Notes under the pieces: model-generated
What the model saw: the letters and a program-made list of their open reading frames with translations, nothing else
Told to the model about the DNA's origin: nothing
The model's database searches: none
NCBI RefSeq assembly: GCF_000719955.1
Contig: NZ_JOII01000022.1
Coordinates: 62,001-126,000, forward strand
Reading direction: 5' to 3'
Source: Streptomyces albidoflavus
GTDB taxonomy: Bacteria; Actinomycetota; Actinomycetes; Streptomycetales; Streptomycetaceae
Length of the DNA stretch: 64,000 nt
Part shown: in pieces, positions 42,676 to 52,084 of the stretch
Layout of the letters: each line of letters opens with the position of its first letter
How positions within the stretch are numbered: the first letter of the stretch is position 1
Position numbers and translations under genes: made by a program

Positions 42676-44583
42676 TCAGCCGTGCTTGGCCTTGGAGGCG
42701 GCGCGGGCGCGGGTGCGCGCGTCCAGGTTGACCTTGCGGATGCGGACGGACTCCGGGGTCACCTCGACGCACTCGTCGTCGCGGCAGAACTCCAGGGACT
42801 GCTCCAGGGAGAGCTTGCGCGGCGGCACCAGCGACTCGGAGACGTCGGCGGTGGAGGAGCGCATGTTGGTGAGCTTCTTCTCCTTGGTGATGTTGACGTC
42901 CATGTCGTCGGCGCGGGAGTTCTCGCCGACGATCATGCCCTCGTACACCTCGGTGCCGGGCTCGACGAAGAGGACGCCGCGCTCCTGCAGGTTGGTCATC
43001 GCGAAGGCGGTGACCGAGCCGGCGCGGTCGGCGACCAGCGAGCCGTTGTTGCGGGTCTTCAGCTCGCCGAACCACGGCTCGTGGCCCTCGTGGATGGAGT
43101 GGGCGATGCCGGTGCCGCGGGTGTTGGTGAGGAACTCCGTGCGGAAGCCGATGAGGCCGCGGGAGGGAACGATGAACTCCATGCGGACCCAGCCGGAGCC
43201 GTGGTTCGACATGTTGTCCATGCGGCCCTTGCGGGTGCCCATGAGCTGCGTGACGGCGCCCATGTGCTCCTCGGGCACGTCGATGGTGATGCGCTCGATC
43301 GGCTCGTGGACCTTGCCGTCCACGTCCTTGGTGACCACCTGCGGCTTGCCGACGGTCAGCTCGTACCCCTCGCGGCGCATCTGCTCGACCAGGATGGCCA
43401 GCGCCAGCTCACCGCGGCCCTGCACCTCCCAGGCGTCGGGGCGCTCGGTGTCCAGGACGCGGAGCGAGACGTTGCCGATCAGCTCGCGCTCCAGGCGGTC
43501 CTTGACCTGGCGGGCGGTGACCTTGCGGTCCTTGACGGCCGCCTTGTTGTCGGCGCCCTTGCCGGTGCCGCCCCGGCCGACCAGCGGCGAGGTGTTGGTG
43601 CCGACGGTCATCGAGATCGCGGGCTCGTCGACCGTGATGAGCGGCAGCGCGACCGGGTTCTCCGGGTCGGCCAGCGTCTCGCCGATCATGATCTCCGGGA
43701 TGCCGGCGACGGCGCAGATGTCACCGGGGCCCGCCTTCTCGGCCGGCTTGCGGGTGAGCGCCTCGGTCATCATCAGCTCGGAGATGCGGACGCTGGAGAT
43801 GGAGCCGTCGCGCTTGATCCAGGCGACCGTCTGGCCCTTCTTCAGCTCGCCCTGCTCGACGCGGAGCAGCGCGATACGGCCGAGGAAGTTGTCGGCGTCC
43901 AGGTTGGTGACGTGCGCCTGGAGCGGGGCGGCCTCGTCGTACTGGGGGGCCGGGACCGTCTCCAGCAGGGTGGTGAAGAACGGCTCCAAGCTGTCGCTGT
44001 CGGCCGGGACGGTGCCGTCCTCCGGCTTGGTCAGCGAGGCGACGCCGTCACGGGCGCAGGCGTAGACGATCGGGAACTCGATCTGGTCCTCGTCGGCGTC
44101 CAGGTCGAGGAAGAGGTCGTACGTCTCGTTGACGACCTCGTCGATGCGGGAGTCCGGGCGGTCCGTCTTGTTGATGCAGAGGATGACCGGCATCCGGGCG
44201 GCGAGCGCCTTGCGGAGCACGAAGCGGGTCTGCGGGAGCGGGCCCTCGGAGGCGTCCACCAGGAGCACCACGGCGTCGACCATCGAGAGACCGCGCTCGA
44301 CCTCGCCACCGAAGTCGGCGTGGCCGGGGGTGTCGATGATGTTGATCGTGATCGGGTCCCCGCCGGACTTGGGGTGGTACTTCACCGCCGTGTTCTTGGC
44401 GAGGATCGTGATGCCCTTCTCACGCTCCAGGTCGTTGGAGTCCATGACCCGGTCGTCGACCGAATCCAGCTGGTGGGCGGCGAAGGCGCCCGCCTGCTTG
44501 AGCATGGCGTCGACCAGGGTGGTCTTGCCGTGGTCGACGTGGGCGACGATGGCGACGTTACGGATGTCGTGACGCGTGGGCAT
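42676..44583 (-). CDS. typA: Translational GTPase TypA/BipA
   Basis: A 635-residue ribosome-associated GTPase. The G domain has G1 AHVDHGKTTL, G2/G3 region DTPGHADFGGEVERG and G4 NKTDRPDSR. It is followed by the EF-G-like domain II (VTNLDADNFLGRIALLRVEQGELKKGQ), domain III/V elements and the TypA-specific C-terminal domain (SRGLIGFRTEFLTNTRGTGI, RSSTADVSESLVPP). Full length, nothing missing. It acts in ribosome assembly and stress adaptation. Its neighbours are the importer operon downstream and a secreted protein gene upstream on the same strand. Confidence 0.96.
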   Translation of the reverse strand: MPTRHDIRNVAIVAHVDHGKTTLVDAMLKQAGAFAAHQLDSVDDRVMDSNDLEREKGITILAKNTAVKYHPKSGGDPITINIIDTPGHADFGGEVERGLSMVDAVVLLVDASEGPLPQTRFVLRKALAARMPVILCINKTDRPDSRIDEVVNETYDLFLDLDADEDQIEFPIVYACARDGVASLTKPEDGTVPADSDSLEPFFTTLLETVPAPQYDEAAPLQAHVTNLDADNFLGRIALLRVEQGELKKGQTVAWIKRDGSISSVRISELMMTEALTRKPAEKAGPGDICAVAGIPEIMIGETLADPENPVALPLITVDEPAISMTVGTNTSPLVGRGGTGKGADNKAAVKDRKVTARQVKDRLERELIGNVSLRVLDTERPDAWEVQGRGELALAILVEQMRREGYELTVGKPQVVTKDVDGKVHEPIERITIDVPEEHMGAVTQLMGTRKGRMDNMSNHGSGWVRMEFIVPSRGLIGFRTEFLTNTRGTGIAHSIHEGHEPWFGELKTRNNGSLVADRAGSVTAFAMTNLQERGVLFVEPGTEVYEGMIVGENSRADDMDVNITKEKKLTNMRSSTADVSESLVPPRKLSLEQSLEFCRDDECVEVTPESVRIRKVNLDARTRARAASKAKHG

Positions 44584-44766
44584 GCTGGCTAGCGCTTCTC
44601 TCGGATCGGGGAATCAGGCGTCTCGTCCTTCGTACGCCCGCCGGGCGGACCCGCCACGGCTTTGTCCCATGGTACGGGGCGCGGACAACCCCGGCCGAAC
44701 ACAGGGCGTCCGGGGGCCGACGGCGCCACCGCGACCAGGTCACGGACGGCACCGCCGGCGAGGCGC

Positions 44767-45492
44767 TCAGGACGTCTTCCGGTCACCCTCGGAAGCCTTC
44801 GGCTTCCCTCCGGTGTTGGCGGGGTCGTCGCCCTCGCAGGCGAGCAGGGCGGCGTCGCGAGCGGTGGGCGTCGCGTCGGTCAGGGGCTCCTGGCAGTCCA
44901 GCACGCCGGCCCCGTCGACGGTCCAGCTCTCGGCCTGCCCGTAGACGGTCCGGCCGTCCCCGCACTCCAGCCGGAACTGCCCGGTGACGCTCGTGACCTG
45001 CGCCCATTCGACGGTGCCGACCCCGTCCCCGTCGACCTCGACGCCCCCGCCGTCCAGCGCGTACGGGAGCGCGGGGTCGGCGAAGGCCAGGCCCTCCTGG
45101 CCGGCCTCCCCGTCGTCCAGCCCGGCCTCCCCGATGTGCAGAGCCAGCGAGTAGAGCGTCCGGCGGGGGTCGACCCCGGCGCCGCGCGGCGCGTCCACGG
45201 CCTTCCGGGGCCGGGCCACGGCGGCGAGCGGGGTCTCCTCGCCCTTCTCCGAGGCGCGGCTCACCCCGGTGAGCAGCGGCTCCTCGCGCACCCCGAACCA
45301 GGTGTAGGTACCGCCCTGGCAGGGCGCGGCGGAGTTCCGCGCCGTGGGCTTGGCCTCGGCGGCAGCGGTTTCCGGTGCGGTGGAGCGGCCGACGGCGAAG
45401 GAGGCGGCGCCCACCACGAGGCAGGTGGCCACGGCGGCGACGAGGGCCCGGCGCAGGCCGGGCGGGGCGGTGGTGCGGCGGTCCTCGGACAT
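44767..45492 (-). CDS. Membrane-anchored or secreted protein, unrecognised
   Basis: A 241-residue protein with one N-terminal hydrophobic helix (ALVAAVATCLVVGAASFAVG, about 15-35) preceded by arginines and not followed by an obvious cleavage site. The external part contains four cysteines (APCQGGTYTW, RLECGDGRT, LDCQEP, LLACEGDD) that could form two disulphides. The C-terminal tail is Lys/Glu/Ser-rich. I do not recognise a family. ATG at 45492 has GGGGGAAC about 5 bases upstream; longer in-frame starts run through unrelated sequence. Confidence 0.65.
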   Translation of the reverse strand: MSEDRRTTAPPGLRRALVAAVATCLVVGAASFAVGRSTAPETAAAEAKPTARNSAAPCQGGTYTWFGVREEPLLTGVSRASEKGEETPLAAVARPRKAVDAPRGAGVDPRRTLYSLALHIGEAGLDDGEAGQEGLAFADPALPYALDGGGVEVDGDGVGTVEWAQVTSVTGQFRLECGDGRTVYGQAESWTVDGAGVLDCQEPLTDATPTARDAALLACEGDDPANTGGKPKASEGDRKTS

Positions 45493-45686
45493 GCTGTTCC
45501 CCCGTGTGACGTGTGCGAAGAGACGTCCGTGGCCCGACGCCGGTGGCGGGACACGGTCCTGCGGTGGCGCTGGTCGGTCCGCGCCCCGGGGCGCGACGCC
45601 ACCGGCCCGGATCTTGGGGAATCCGGGCCGGCGGGGTGGGGTGGGGGGAATCCGTAGAGCTCGACGGGGTCGAGGGATCGACATGA

Positions 45687-45717
45687 CCTTGCCCGCCGGG
45701 TGGTCCGGCGGGCAAGG
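45687..45717 (-). terminator. Terminator of the solitary peptide-binding protein gene
   Basis: A perfect 13-bp stem (45687-45699 with 45705-45717) and a 5-base loop, 44 bases past the stop at 45761 on the minus strand. Confidence 0.65.
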
Positions 45718-45760
45718 GAGTTGAGCCAGTTCTGAGGTGCGGGTCGCGTGAGGGTCCTGG

Positions 45761-48040
45761 TCAGGACCCGGGCTTGCGGTCCTGCTTGCCGGGCTTGGCG
45801 CCCTTCTTCAGGAAGCCGATGTCCTGGTAGCGCGGGGTCGCGAAGCCGAAGGCACCGGCGTTGGCGACGCTCGGCCGGGCCGCGACCAGCTCGGGGCGCT
45901 GGTAGAGCGGGATGGCCCCGGCGACCGCCCAGATACGGGCGTCCGCCTCCTTGATCAGCTTCTTGCGGGCGCCGTCGTCCAGCTCGCCGACGGCCTGGTC
46001 GAAGAGCTGGTCGATCCGGTCGGTGCCGACCCGGGTGTAGTTCTGCGCGACGTTGAGCGAGCCGTCCGCCGCCGGGACCGGCTTGGCGTGGATGGGGCGC
46101 CCGTCGGTCGCCGGGTAGGCCGTGCCCGGCCAGGAGTAGAGCGCCATGTCGTACTGGCCGGAGGCGACGTGGTCGGTGAAGTAGCCCGAGCTGGGGACCT
46201 TCTTCATCGCCGTGGTCACCCCGATCTTCTCCAGCTGCTCCGCGATCTTGTCGGCGACCGCGCGCAACTGCTCGGACCCGGCCCCCGAGGGCACCACGAA
46301 CCGCAGCGTCAGCGCCAGCCCGTCCTTGGCCAGCGGCCCCGCCGCCCCCTCGGCCCCCGGACTCTCCGACTCCTTCGGCGCCGCCGTGCCCTTGGGGGCG
46401 TACGCGCCGGGCGGGCCGCCCTGCTGGGCGTGCGCCCCCTGCTCGGTCTTGCCGTCGCCGTCCTGCCGGGCCACCACGTCGGCCTGGCGCCACAGGGCCG
46501 CGCCCTGTCCCGCCGCGACCGCGCCCGGCAGCATCGGGCCACCGCGCCCGCCGGACTTCCCGTCGTCCTCGCCGACGATGTACTCGCCGCCGTCGTCACC
46601 GGGCCGGTCCTCGTTCCCGGAGTTCCCGACGGCCTCCTCGCCCTCGGCCCCCTCGGCGGGCTCACCGGAGGCCCCGGCGTTCTTCGGCCGGGCCGCGCCC
46701 TGGCCCGGCTTCCAGCCCGCCTCGGCGAGCAGGGCGCGGGCCTCGGCGGTGTCCTGGCTGCCGAGCGCGTCGCTGGCGTCCTCGTAGGCGTCCTGCCCGG
46801 CCAGTGCCAGGTGGCTGCCGACCGGCTGGGCGGGCAGGCCGAGCGGCTTCAGCACCGTCTCGGCCAGCTCCTTGCGGTCCAGGGCGCGGGCCACGGCCCG
46901 GCGCACCCGCTCGTCGGCGAGCGGGCCGTCGGCGCCGTTCAGCGCCAGCTGGGTGAAGGAGGGCTCCAGGGCCTTGCGGACCTCGTAGGCGCCGAGGGAC
47001 TTCTGCTCGGCGGCGTACGCGACGACCGCCTCGCGGGTCTGCTCGCGGGCCAGCTGCTCCGACTCGGCCGCCTCCTGCTCGGTGCCGTGGGCGACCGCCC
47101 AGGACATCAGCGCGTCCGCGGGGGTGCGCCCGGCGCCGGGACCGTGGGCGAGCGGGCCCTTGGCGCCCTTGTCGCGGCGGGCCAGCGAGATCCGCTCCGC
47201 CTCGCCCGGGGCGACCTGCGCCAGGTCGACCCGGCCCGCGGTGAGCGCCTTGGTGCGGTTCTTCGGGGCGACCTTGCGGAAGACCAGCTGGTCGAGTTTG
47301 GGCTGGTCACCCCACCAGCGAGGGTTGCGGACGAGGGTGATGTCGCCCGACTTCCGGTCGACCTTCTTCAGGCTGAACGGGCCCGCGGTGTTCTTCAGGG
47401 TGGTGCGCGCGCTGTCGTTGAAGGAGTCCGGGGTGCCCATGACGTCCTTCGGGTACAGCGGCGTGAAGAGGCTGCGCCACTCCGCGTACGGCTTGTCGAA
47501 GGTGACCTGCACCTCCAGGTCGTCCTTGCCCCGCTCGACCTTGGCGATCCGGTCGTACCCGGCGTTCCTGGCGGTCCAGTACGCCGGGTCCTTGCCGCGC
47601 AGGGCGCGCCACTGGGCGGCGAAGTCGGGGGCGCCGATCTCCCGGCCGTCGCTCCACACGGCCTTCTGGTTCAGCCGGTAGACGACGACCTGGCGCGGCT
47701 CGCGCTCGACCACCTCGGCGGACTCCAGGTAGTCCGGGTTGGCCTGCGGGCGGCCCTTGTCGTCCAGGGTGAACAGGGCCGGCAGGACGGCGCCGGTCAC
47801 CCGGGTGGTCCCGGTGTCGGCGTCCGCCTGGTACGCGTTGAGGGTGCCCGGAACGGCGTCGATCGCCCAGGTCAGGGTGGAGCCGTTGGCGACCAGGTCG
47901 CGGGGGGTGGGTGCGAGGTCCTGGGCGGCTGCCGGAACGTTTCCTTCCTCGGACGCGCCGCACGCCGCGACGGCCGGGAGTGCGAGGACTCCGGTCGTCA
48001 GGAGCGCGACCGAACGCCGTCTTGCGCCGTCGTGGAACAT
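45761..48040 (-). CDS. Solitary family-5 (peptide) substrate-binding lipoprotein with disordered insertion
   Basis: A 759-residue lipoprotein (lipobox AVAAC after a hydrophobic core) with the OppA-type fold: TLTWAIDAVPGTLNAY, LKNTAGPFSLKKVDR, VRRAVARALDRKELAE and a late IPLYQRPELVAARPSV. Between LLAEAGWKPG (~residue 443) and LALTLRFVVPSG (~572) there is an insertion of about 125 residues rich in Gly, Glu, Asp, Ala and Pro, so the protein is much longer than the usual 500-600. No permease or ATPase is adjacent; it stands alone with its own terminator. It may serve one of the two importers downstream. The ATG has GGAGG 9-10 bases upstream. Confidence 0.82.
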   Translation of the reverse strand: MFHDGARRRSVALLTTGVLALPAVAACGASEEGNVPAAAQDLAPTPRDLVANGSTLTWAIDAVPGTLNAYQADADTGTTRVTGAVLPALFTLDDKGRPQANPDYLESAEVVEREPRQVVVYRLNQKAVWSDGREIGAPDFAAQWRALRGKDPAYWTARNAGYDRIAKVERGKDDLEVQVTFDKPYAEWRSLFTPLYPKDVMGTPDSFNDSARTTLKNTAGPFSLKKVDRKSGDITLVRNPRWWGDQPKLDQLVFRKVAPKNRTKALTAGRVDLAQVAPGEAERISLARRDKGAKGPLAHGPGAGRTPADALMSWAVAHGTEQEAAESEQLAREQTREAVVAYAAEQKSLGAYEVRKALEPSFTQLALNGADGPLADERVRRAVARALDRKELAETVLKPLGLPAQPVGSHLALAGQDAYEDASDALGSQDTAEARALLAEAGWKPGQGAARPKNAGASGEPAEGAEGEEAVGNSGNEDRPGDDGGEYIVGEDDGKSGGRGGPMLPGAVAAGQGAALWRQADVVARQDGDGKTEQGAHAQQGGPPGAYAPKGTAAPKESESPGAEGAAGPLAKDGLALTLRFVVPSGAGSEQLRAVADKIAEQLEKIGVTTAMKKVPSSGYFTDHVASGQYDMALYSWPGTAYPATDGRPIHAKPVPAADGSLNVAQNYTRVGTDRIDQLFDQAVGELDDGARKKLIKEADARIWAVAGAIPLYQRPELVAARPSVANAGAFGFATPRYQDIGFLKKGAKPGKQDRKPGS

Positions 48041-48207
48041 GGGGCGTACCTCCGGGAGTCACCGGGATTTGATCACGTTTGGCGGTATATGGAGCTGATC
48101 ACATCTATTGCCACGGAACGCCTCCGGCGCGGACCCGTCGCGCCGACACGCCGTGAAGAGGTACGGGTTCCACCCGGGCGGACGCGCCTCCCCCACCGAC
48201 TGGGCCC
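48041..48207. other. Intergenic region between lipoprotein gene and repeat arrays
   Basis: Holds the promoter of the 48040 gene. It contains two direct copies of TGATCAC (48070 and 48096), 26 bases apart, flanking a GGTATAT stretch that reads ATATACC on the minus strand, a possible -10 region. No gene. Confidence 0.4.
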
Positions 48208-48357
48208 GCCTCAGGCGCCGGCCGGGCTGCGGGGGGCTGGGCTGCGGCTTCTGCCGCGGGCCAGAGGTGGCCTCAAGCGCCGGCCGGGCTGGAATTTGGC
48301 CCGGCTCCGGCCTTCGGCCGCGGCTCAGAGATGGCCTCAAACGCCGGCCGGGCTGGA
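48208..48357 (+). repeat. Forward array: three ~62-bp repeat units
   Basis: The core GCCTCARRCGCCGGCC followed by GGGCTG occurs at 48208-48229, 48270-48291 and 48334-48355, spaced 62 and 64 bases. Intervening sequence is partly conserved (GGCTTCTGCCGCGG, CCTTCGGCCGCGG). Short open frames across it are translation artefacts of the repeat. Confidence 0.85.
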
Positions 48358-48518
48358 GTTTGGCTGGGCTGACTTTGGCCGGGAGTGGGCCGGGTGGGGT
48401 GGTTCGGTGGCGCGCCTGGAGAACAGAAGGGCCCCGGTGGGCTGAGCCGTCGGGGTCCTTCGGTCGTTCGGTGGGGCTGTTGTTGTGAGGCGGGATGTCG
48501 GGGGCCCCACACCCACTC

Positions 48519-48857
48519 CAGCCCGGCCGGCACTTGAGGCCACTCGGTAACCGGCACAGGAAGACCACCCCCGCCAAATCCCAGCCCGGCCGGCGATTGA
48601 GGCCATCTCTGACCGGCACGGTCACGACGAACCGCGCCCCCTCCAGCCCGGCCGGCGATTGAGGCCATCTCTGACCGGCACGGTCACCACGAACCGCACC
48701 CCCTCCAGCCCGGCCGGCGCTTGAGGCCATCTTTGACCGGCACGGTCACCACGAACCGCACCCCAAAACAGCCCGGCCGGCGCCTGAGGCCATCCTTGAC
48801 CGGCACGGTCACCACAGACCGCACCCCAAAACAGCCCGGCCGGCGCCTGAGGCCACG
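48519..48857 (-). repeat. Reverse array: six ~62-63-bp tandem units
   Basis: The reverse-complement core (CAGCCCGGCCGGC then RNYTGAGGC) starts at 48519, 48582, 48644, 48706, 48769 and 48832, a period of 62-63 bases. The last four intervals share nearly the whole unit (GACCGGCACGGTCAC followed by GAACCGC). Conservation across the supposed spacers rules out a CRISPR array. The array opposes the forward array across about 160 bases. Confidence 0.9.
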
Positions 48858-48984
48858 CCAGGGCGGGCGGGTTGTCCACGCACACCCCCCACGTTGAGCG
48901 GAGTTTCCCGCCTCCCCGCTCGCCAGGGCGACCCCGTCGCCCTACTCTCCGAAGGAGCGGTCAAGCGCGGCGAAGGGTGACACG

Positions 48985-49404
48985 GTGCGGGCGGACCTGA
49001 TCCTGCCGATCCTGGTGCTGGCAGCCGCACTGACCGCCGCCGTGTACACGTACCGCCGGCGCAGACGCCGGGTCAGCACCCGCACCACCCCGGCGGGGAC
49101 CGAGATATGGGGAGCGGGCGGCGACACCCGCACCCCGGTGCTCTCCCCGGCGGAGGCCCTGGAGCAGGCGGAGGACGCGATCCGGATCAGGGCGGCCCAG
49201 GTGGCGGCCGCCTCCCCCGACGCCCCGCCGCAGGCCCTGATCGCCGCCGAGGCGGCCCTGACGACGGCCCGCACGGAACTGGCGGAGGCCCGCCGCCAGT
49301 GGGCCAAGGGCGAGAACCCGGCGGCCGTACGCGAGCACAGCGCGCGGGCCGACGACGCTCTCCAGGCGGAGGCCCCGGCGTTCTCCGCGCTCAGAAGAGA
49401 CTGA
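48985..49404 (+). CDS. Small membrane protein with coiled-coil-like tail
   Basis: A 139-residue protein: an N-terminal membrane helix (ILPILVLAAALTAAVYTY) directly followed by RRRRRR, so the C-terminus is inside. Then comes a charged, Ala-rich helical region (ALEQAEDAIRIRAAQVAAA, ALTTARTELAEARRQWAKGE) likely to be a coiled coil. GTG at 48985 has AAGGGTG about 6 bases upstream. The stop overlaps the convergent PP2C gene by 14 bases. No family recognised; proteins of this design are common in Streptomyces. Confidence 0.72.
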   Translation: MRADLILPILVLAAALTAAVYTYRRRRRRVSTRTTPAGTEIWGAGGDTRTPVLSPAEALEQAEDAIRIRAAQVAAASPDAPPQALIAAEAALTTARTELAEARRQWAKGENPAAVREHSARADDALQAEAPAFSALRRD

Positions 49405-52084
49405 GCAGGGCCTCGGTCGGGTCGGGCGCCTCTCCCCCGTCGGGCAGCGCCAGCTCGAACCAGACGGTCTTGCCCCGGGGCGTACGCCGCGAGCCCCAGG
49501 AGGCGCTGAGCAGCCCGACCAGCTGGAGCCCGCGCCCGCCCTCGTCGGTGTCGCGGGCGCGCCGCCGCCGGGGCTGGACCAGCCCGGCGTCCCAGACCTC
49601 GCAGACCAGGGTGCGGTCGAGGAGCAGCCTCAGCCGGATCTCCCCCTCGCCGTACCGCAGGGCGTTGGTGACGAGTTCGCTGACGAGCAGTTCCACGGTG
49701 TCGACGAGGGCGTCGAGTCCCCAGCTCTCCAGCTGGGTGCGGGCCAGTTCGCGGGCGCGGCCGACCGACTTGGGTTCGCGCGGCAGCGTCCAGTCGCCGA
49801 CGTTCTCGGCGGGGAGCCCCTGGACCCGCGCCATGAGCAGCGCGATGTCGTCCTCGCCGTGGTGGGTGTCGAGGGTGGACAGGACGTGGTCGCAGGCGTC
49901 CTCCAGGGCCATCTCGGGCCCGGTGAGGGCGGCCCGGAAGGCGCTGAGCCCGGCGTCCAGGGTCTGGTCGCGGGATTCGACGAGGCCGTCGGTGTAGAGG
50001 GCGAGCAGGGCGCCTTCGGGGATCTCCACCTCGACCTCCTCGAAGGGTTCGCCGCCGACGCCGAGCGGCAGCCCGGGCGGTACGTCGAGGAGGAGGGCGG
50101 GCTCGCCGGGCTCGCCCGGTTCGACGATGACGGGCGGCAGGTGGCCGGCGTTGGCGAAGGTGACGCGCCGGGTGACGGCGTCGTAGACCGCGTAGACGCA
50201 GGTGGCGAGGTAGACCTCGGAGAGGTCGGCGTCACGGTTCTGCAAGGCGGCGCGGGTGGACTGCTGGGAGCCGGGGCCGTGCGCGGGGGCGCCGAGGCCG
50301 CGGGCGATCTCGTCCAGGTGGGAGAGGACCTCGGCCGGTTCGAGGTCGAGCAGGGCGAGGGTGCGTACGGCGGTGCGCAGTTCGCCCATGGCGACGGCGG
50401 CGCGCAGGCCGCGGCCCATCACGTCGCCGATGACCAGGGCGGTGCGGTGGCCGGGGAGTTCGATGACGTCGAACCAGTCGCCGCCGACCTCGGTGGCGGC
50501 GTTGCCGGGCAGGTAGCGGCAGGCGATGTCGAGCCCGGACGCCTCGGGGGCGCCGGGCGGCAGCAGGCTGCGCTGGAGGATGAGGGCGCGCTCGTGCTCG
50601 CGGCGGTAGAGGCGGGCGTTGTCGATGCAGACGGCGGTGCGCGCGGCCAGTTCGGCGGCGAGTGCCCGGTCGCGCTCGCTGAAGGGCTCGCTCCCCTTCG
50701 TCCGGGAGAACTTGACCAGTCCGACCACGGTGTCCCGGGCGACCAGCGGCACGGCGAGGGTGGAGTGGACCAGCCCGGTGGAGCCCTCGACGTTCTGGGC
50801 GCGGGCGGTGCGCAGCGCGGTGGCGCAGGGCGAGCCGTACTCGTAGTGGTGGACGGAGTTGACGGGGACGGGGGCGGTGCCGGGGCGGCCCGCCTCGTCG
50901 CCGATGCCGGGGCTGAAGGGGGTGTCGGCGACAGCGCTGGAGAAGGCGACGCGGCGCAGGGCGCCGCCGGCGCCGCCGCCGTCGGCGGTGGACCGGCTCC
51001 ACAGGCTCTGCGGGGTCTCGTCGCCCTCCAGGAGTGCCTGGTAGAGGTCGACGGAGGCGAGGTCGCAGAAGGCGGGGACGGTGACGTCGAGGAGTTCGCG
51101 GGCGGTGGTGTCCAGGTCGAGGCTGGTCCCGATGCGCGAGGCGGCGTCGTTGAGCAGGGCGAGGTTGCGCCGGGCGTGGGCGGCCTCGCGGGCGGCGGCG
51201 TCGCGGCGGGTGACGTCGGTGCCGATGGCGGCGACGCCCAAGGGGCGTCCGGCGCCGTCGTGGACGCGGTAGAGGTTGATCGACCAGTGGCGCCGTTCGC
51301 CGGGCTCGGAGTCGGCGGCGGGCCCGGTGAGCTGGAGGTCGTTGACCGGGTCGCCGGTGTCCAGGACGCGGTGGAGGGCGGCGCTGAGCCGGTCGGCCTC
51401 GCGCGGGGAGAGGTAGTCCTCGGCGGTGCGGCCGCGGTGGGTGTCGGCGGGGCCGCCGAAGACGGAGGCGAACCGCTGGTTGGCCCGCTGGATGCGCAGG
51501 TCGGTGCCGAAGAGCAGGAAGCCGATGGGAGATTGGCCGAAAATCGCCTCCGAGGCGGCCAGTCCCGACTCGATGCTCCGCAGGGTGCGGACGTCCACCA
51601 CGATGCAGACGGCGGCCCGGTCCCCCGCCTCGGTACGGGTGGGCATCACGTAGATCTCGGCCAGCCCCTCGCGCACCGCGGCCGCCGGGGGGTCGTCGGG
51701 AGCGGTGCGGGGGGTGGGCGTGGTGGCCGGTTCCGTGACGGGTGCGCCGGGTGCGGCCTCGCCGGAGCGGGGCGCGGGCAGCCGGACGGGCAGGACGCCG
51801 GTCCACTCCTTGCCGTCGAGGATCTCGGCCATCTTGCGGTGGCCGCGTTCGCGCAGGTGGCCCGGGACGAAGGCGTCGATGGGGTCGCGGCCGAGCACGT
51901 CCTGGGCGCGGATGCCGAAGAGCCGCTCGGCGCGGTCGCTCCACTGGTCGACCAGCCCGTCGGGGCCGATCGAGAAGGAGGCGACCTTGATGTAGTCGTA
52001 GATCGACCCGGGTGGGCTGCTCTGCCACACGATCCGGCCCGCCGGCTCCTGGTGAGCCGTGGCCTTCGCTGGTATCTCGCTCAC
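49391..52084 (-). CDS. PAS-PAS-GAF-SpoIIE phosphatase-HATPase regulator
   Basis: An 897-residue cytoplasmic signalling protein. In order: PAS (~25-100, FSIGPDGLVDQWSDRAERLFG), a Pro/Thr-rich linker, PAS (~185-300, QSPIGFLLFGTDLRIQRAN), GAF (~315-500), PP2C/SpoIIE phosphatase (~530-745, GGDWFDVIELPGHRTALVIGDVMGRG and GALLALYTDGLVESRD) and a C-terminal RsbW-like ATPase (~765-890, VSELVTNALRYGEG, DEGGRGLQLVGLLSASWG). Such fusions act as sensor switches on anti-sigma-factor antagonists, so stress or developmental sigma control is likely. GTG at 52084 has GGAGGGG about 11 bases upstream. The separate HATPase gene upstream could act in the same pathway. Confidence 0.9.
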   Translation of the reverse strand: MSEIPAKATAHQEPAGRIVWQSSPPGSIYDYIKVASFSIGPDGLVDQWSDRAERLFGIRAQDVLGRDPIDAFVPGHLRERGHRKMAEILDGKEWTGVLPVRLPAPRSGEAAPGAPVTEPATTPTPRTAPDDPPAAAVREGLAEIYVMPTRTEAGDRAAVCIVVDVRTLRSIESGLAASEAIFGQSPIGFLLFGTDLRIQRANQRFASVFGGPADTHRGRTAEDYLSPREADRLSAALHRVLDTGDPVNDLQLTGPAADSEPGERRHWSINLYRVHDGAGRPLGVAAIGTDVTRRDAAAREAAHARRNLALLNDAASRIGTSLDLDTTARELLDVTVPAFCDLASVDLYQALLEGDETPQSLWSRSTADGGGAGGALRRVAFSSAVADTPFSPGIGDEAGRPGTAPVPVNSVHHYEYGSPCATALRTARAQNVEGSTGLVHSTLAVPLVARDTVVGLVKFSRTKGSEPFSERDRALAAELAARTAVCIDNARLYRREHERALILQRSLLPPGAPEASGLDIACRYLPGNAATEVGGDWFDVIELPGHRTALVIGDVMGRGLRAAVAMGELRTAVRTLALLDLEPAEVLSHLDEIARGLGAPAHGPGSQQSTRAALQNRDADLSEVYLATCVYAVYDAVTRRVTFANAGHLPPVIVEPGEPGEPALLLDVPPGLPLGVGGEPFEEVEVEIPEGALLALYTDGLVESRDQTLDAGLSAFRAALTGPEMALEDACDHVLSTLDTHHGEDDIALLMARVQGLPAENVGDWTLPREPKSVGRARELARTQLESWGLDALVDTVELLVSELVTNALRYGEGEIRLRLLLDRTLVCEVWDAGLVQPRRRRARDTDEGGRGLQLVGLLSASWGSRRTPRGKTVWFELALPDGGEAPDPTEALLSLF

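Noticed and set aside
48208..48857. CRISPR-like regularly spaced repeats
   Set aside because: The parts between the cores are themselves conserved from unit to unit, orientation switches within the region, and no cas genes are near. It is a tandem/REP-type repeat.
48059..49030. Several short overlapping minus-strand open frames of 70-220 codons with repeated AGRAG/PAGL words
   Set aside because: They are translations of the 62-bp repeat units in different frames, without ribosome binding sites.
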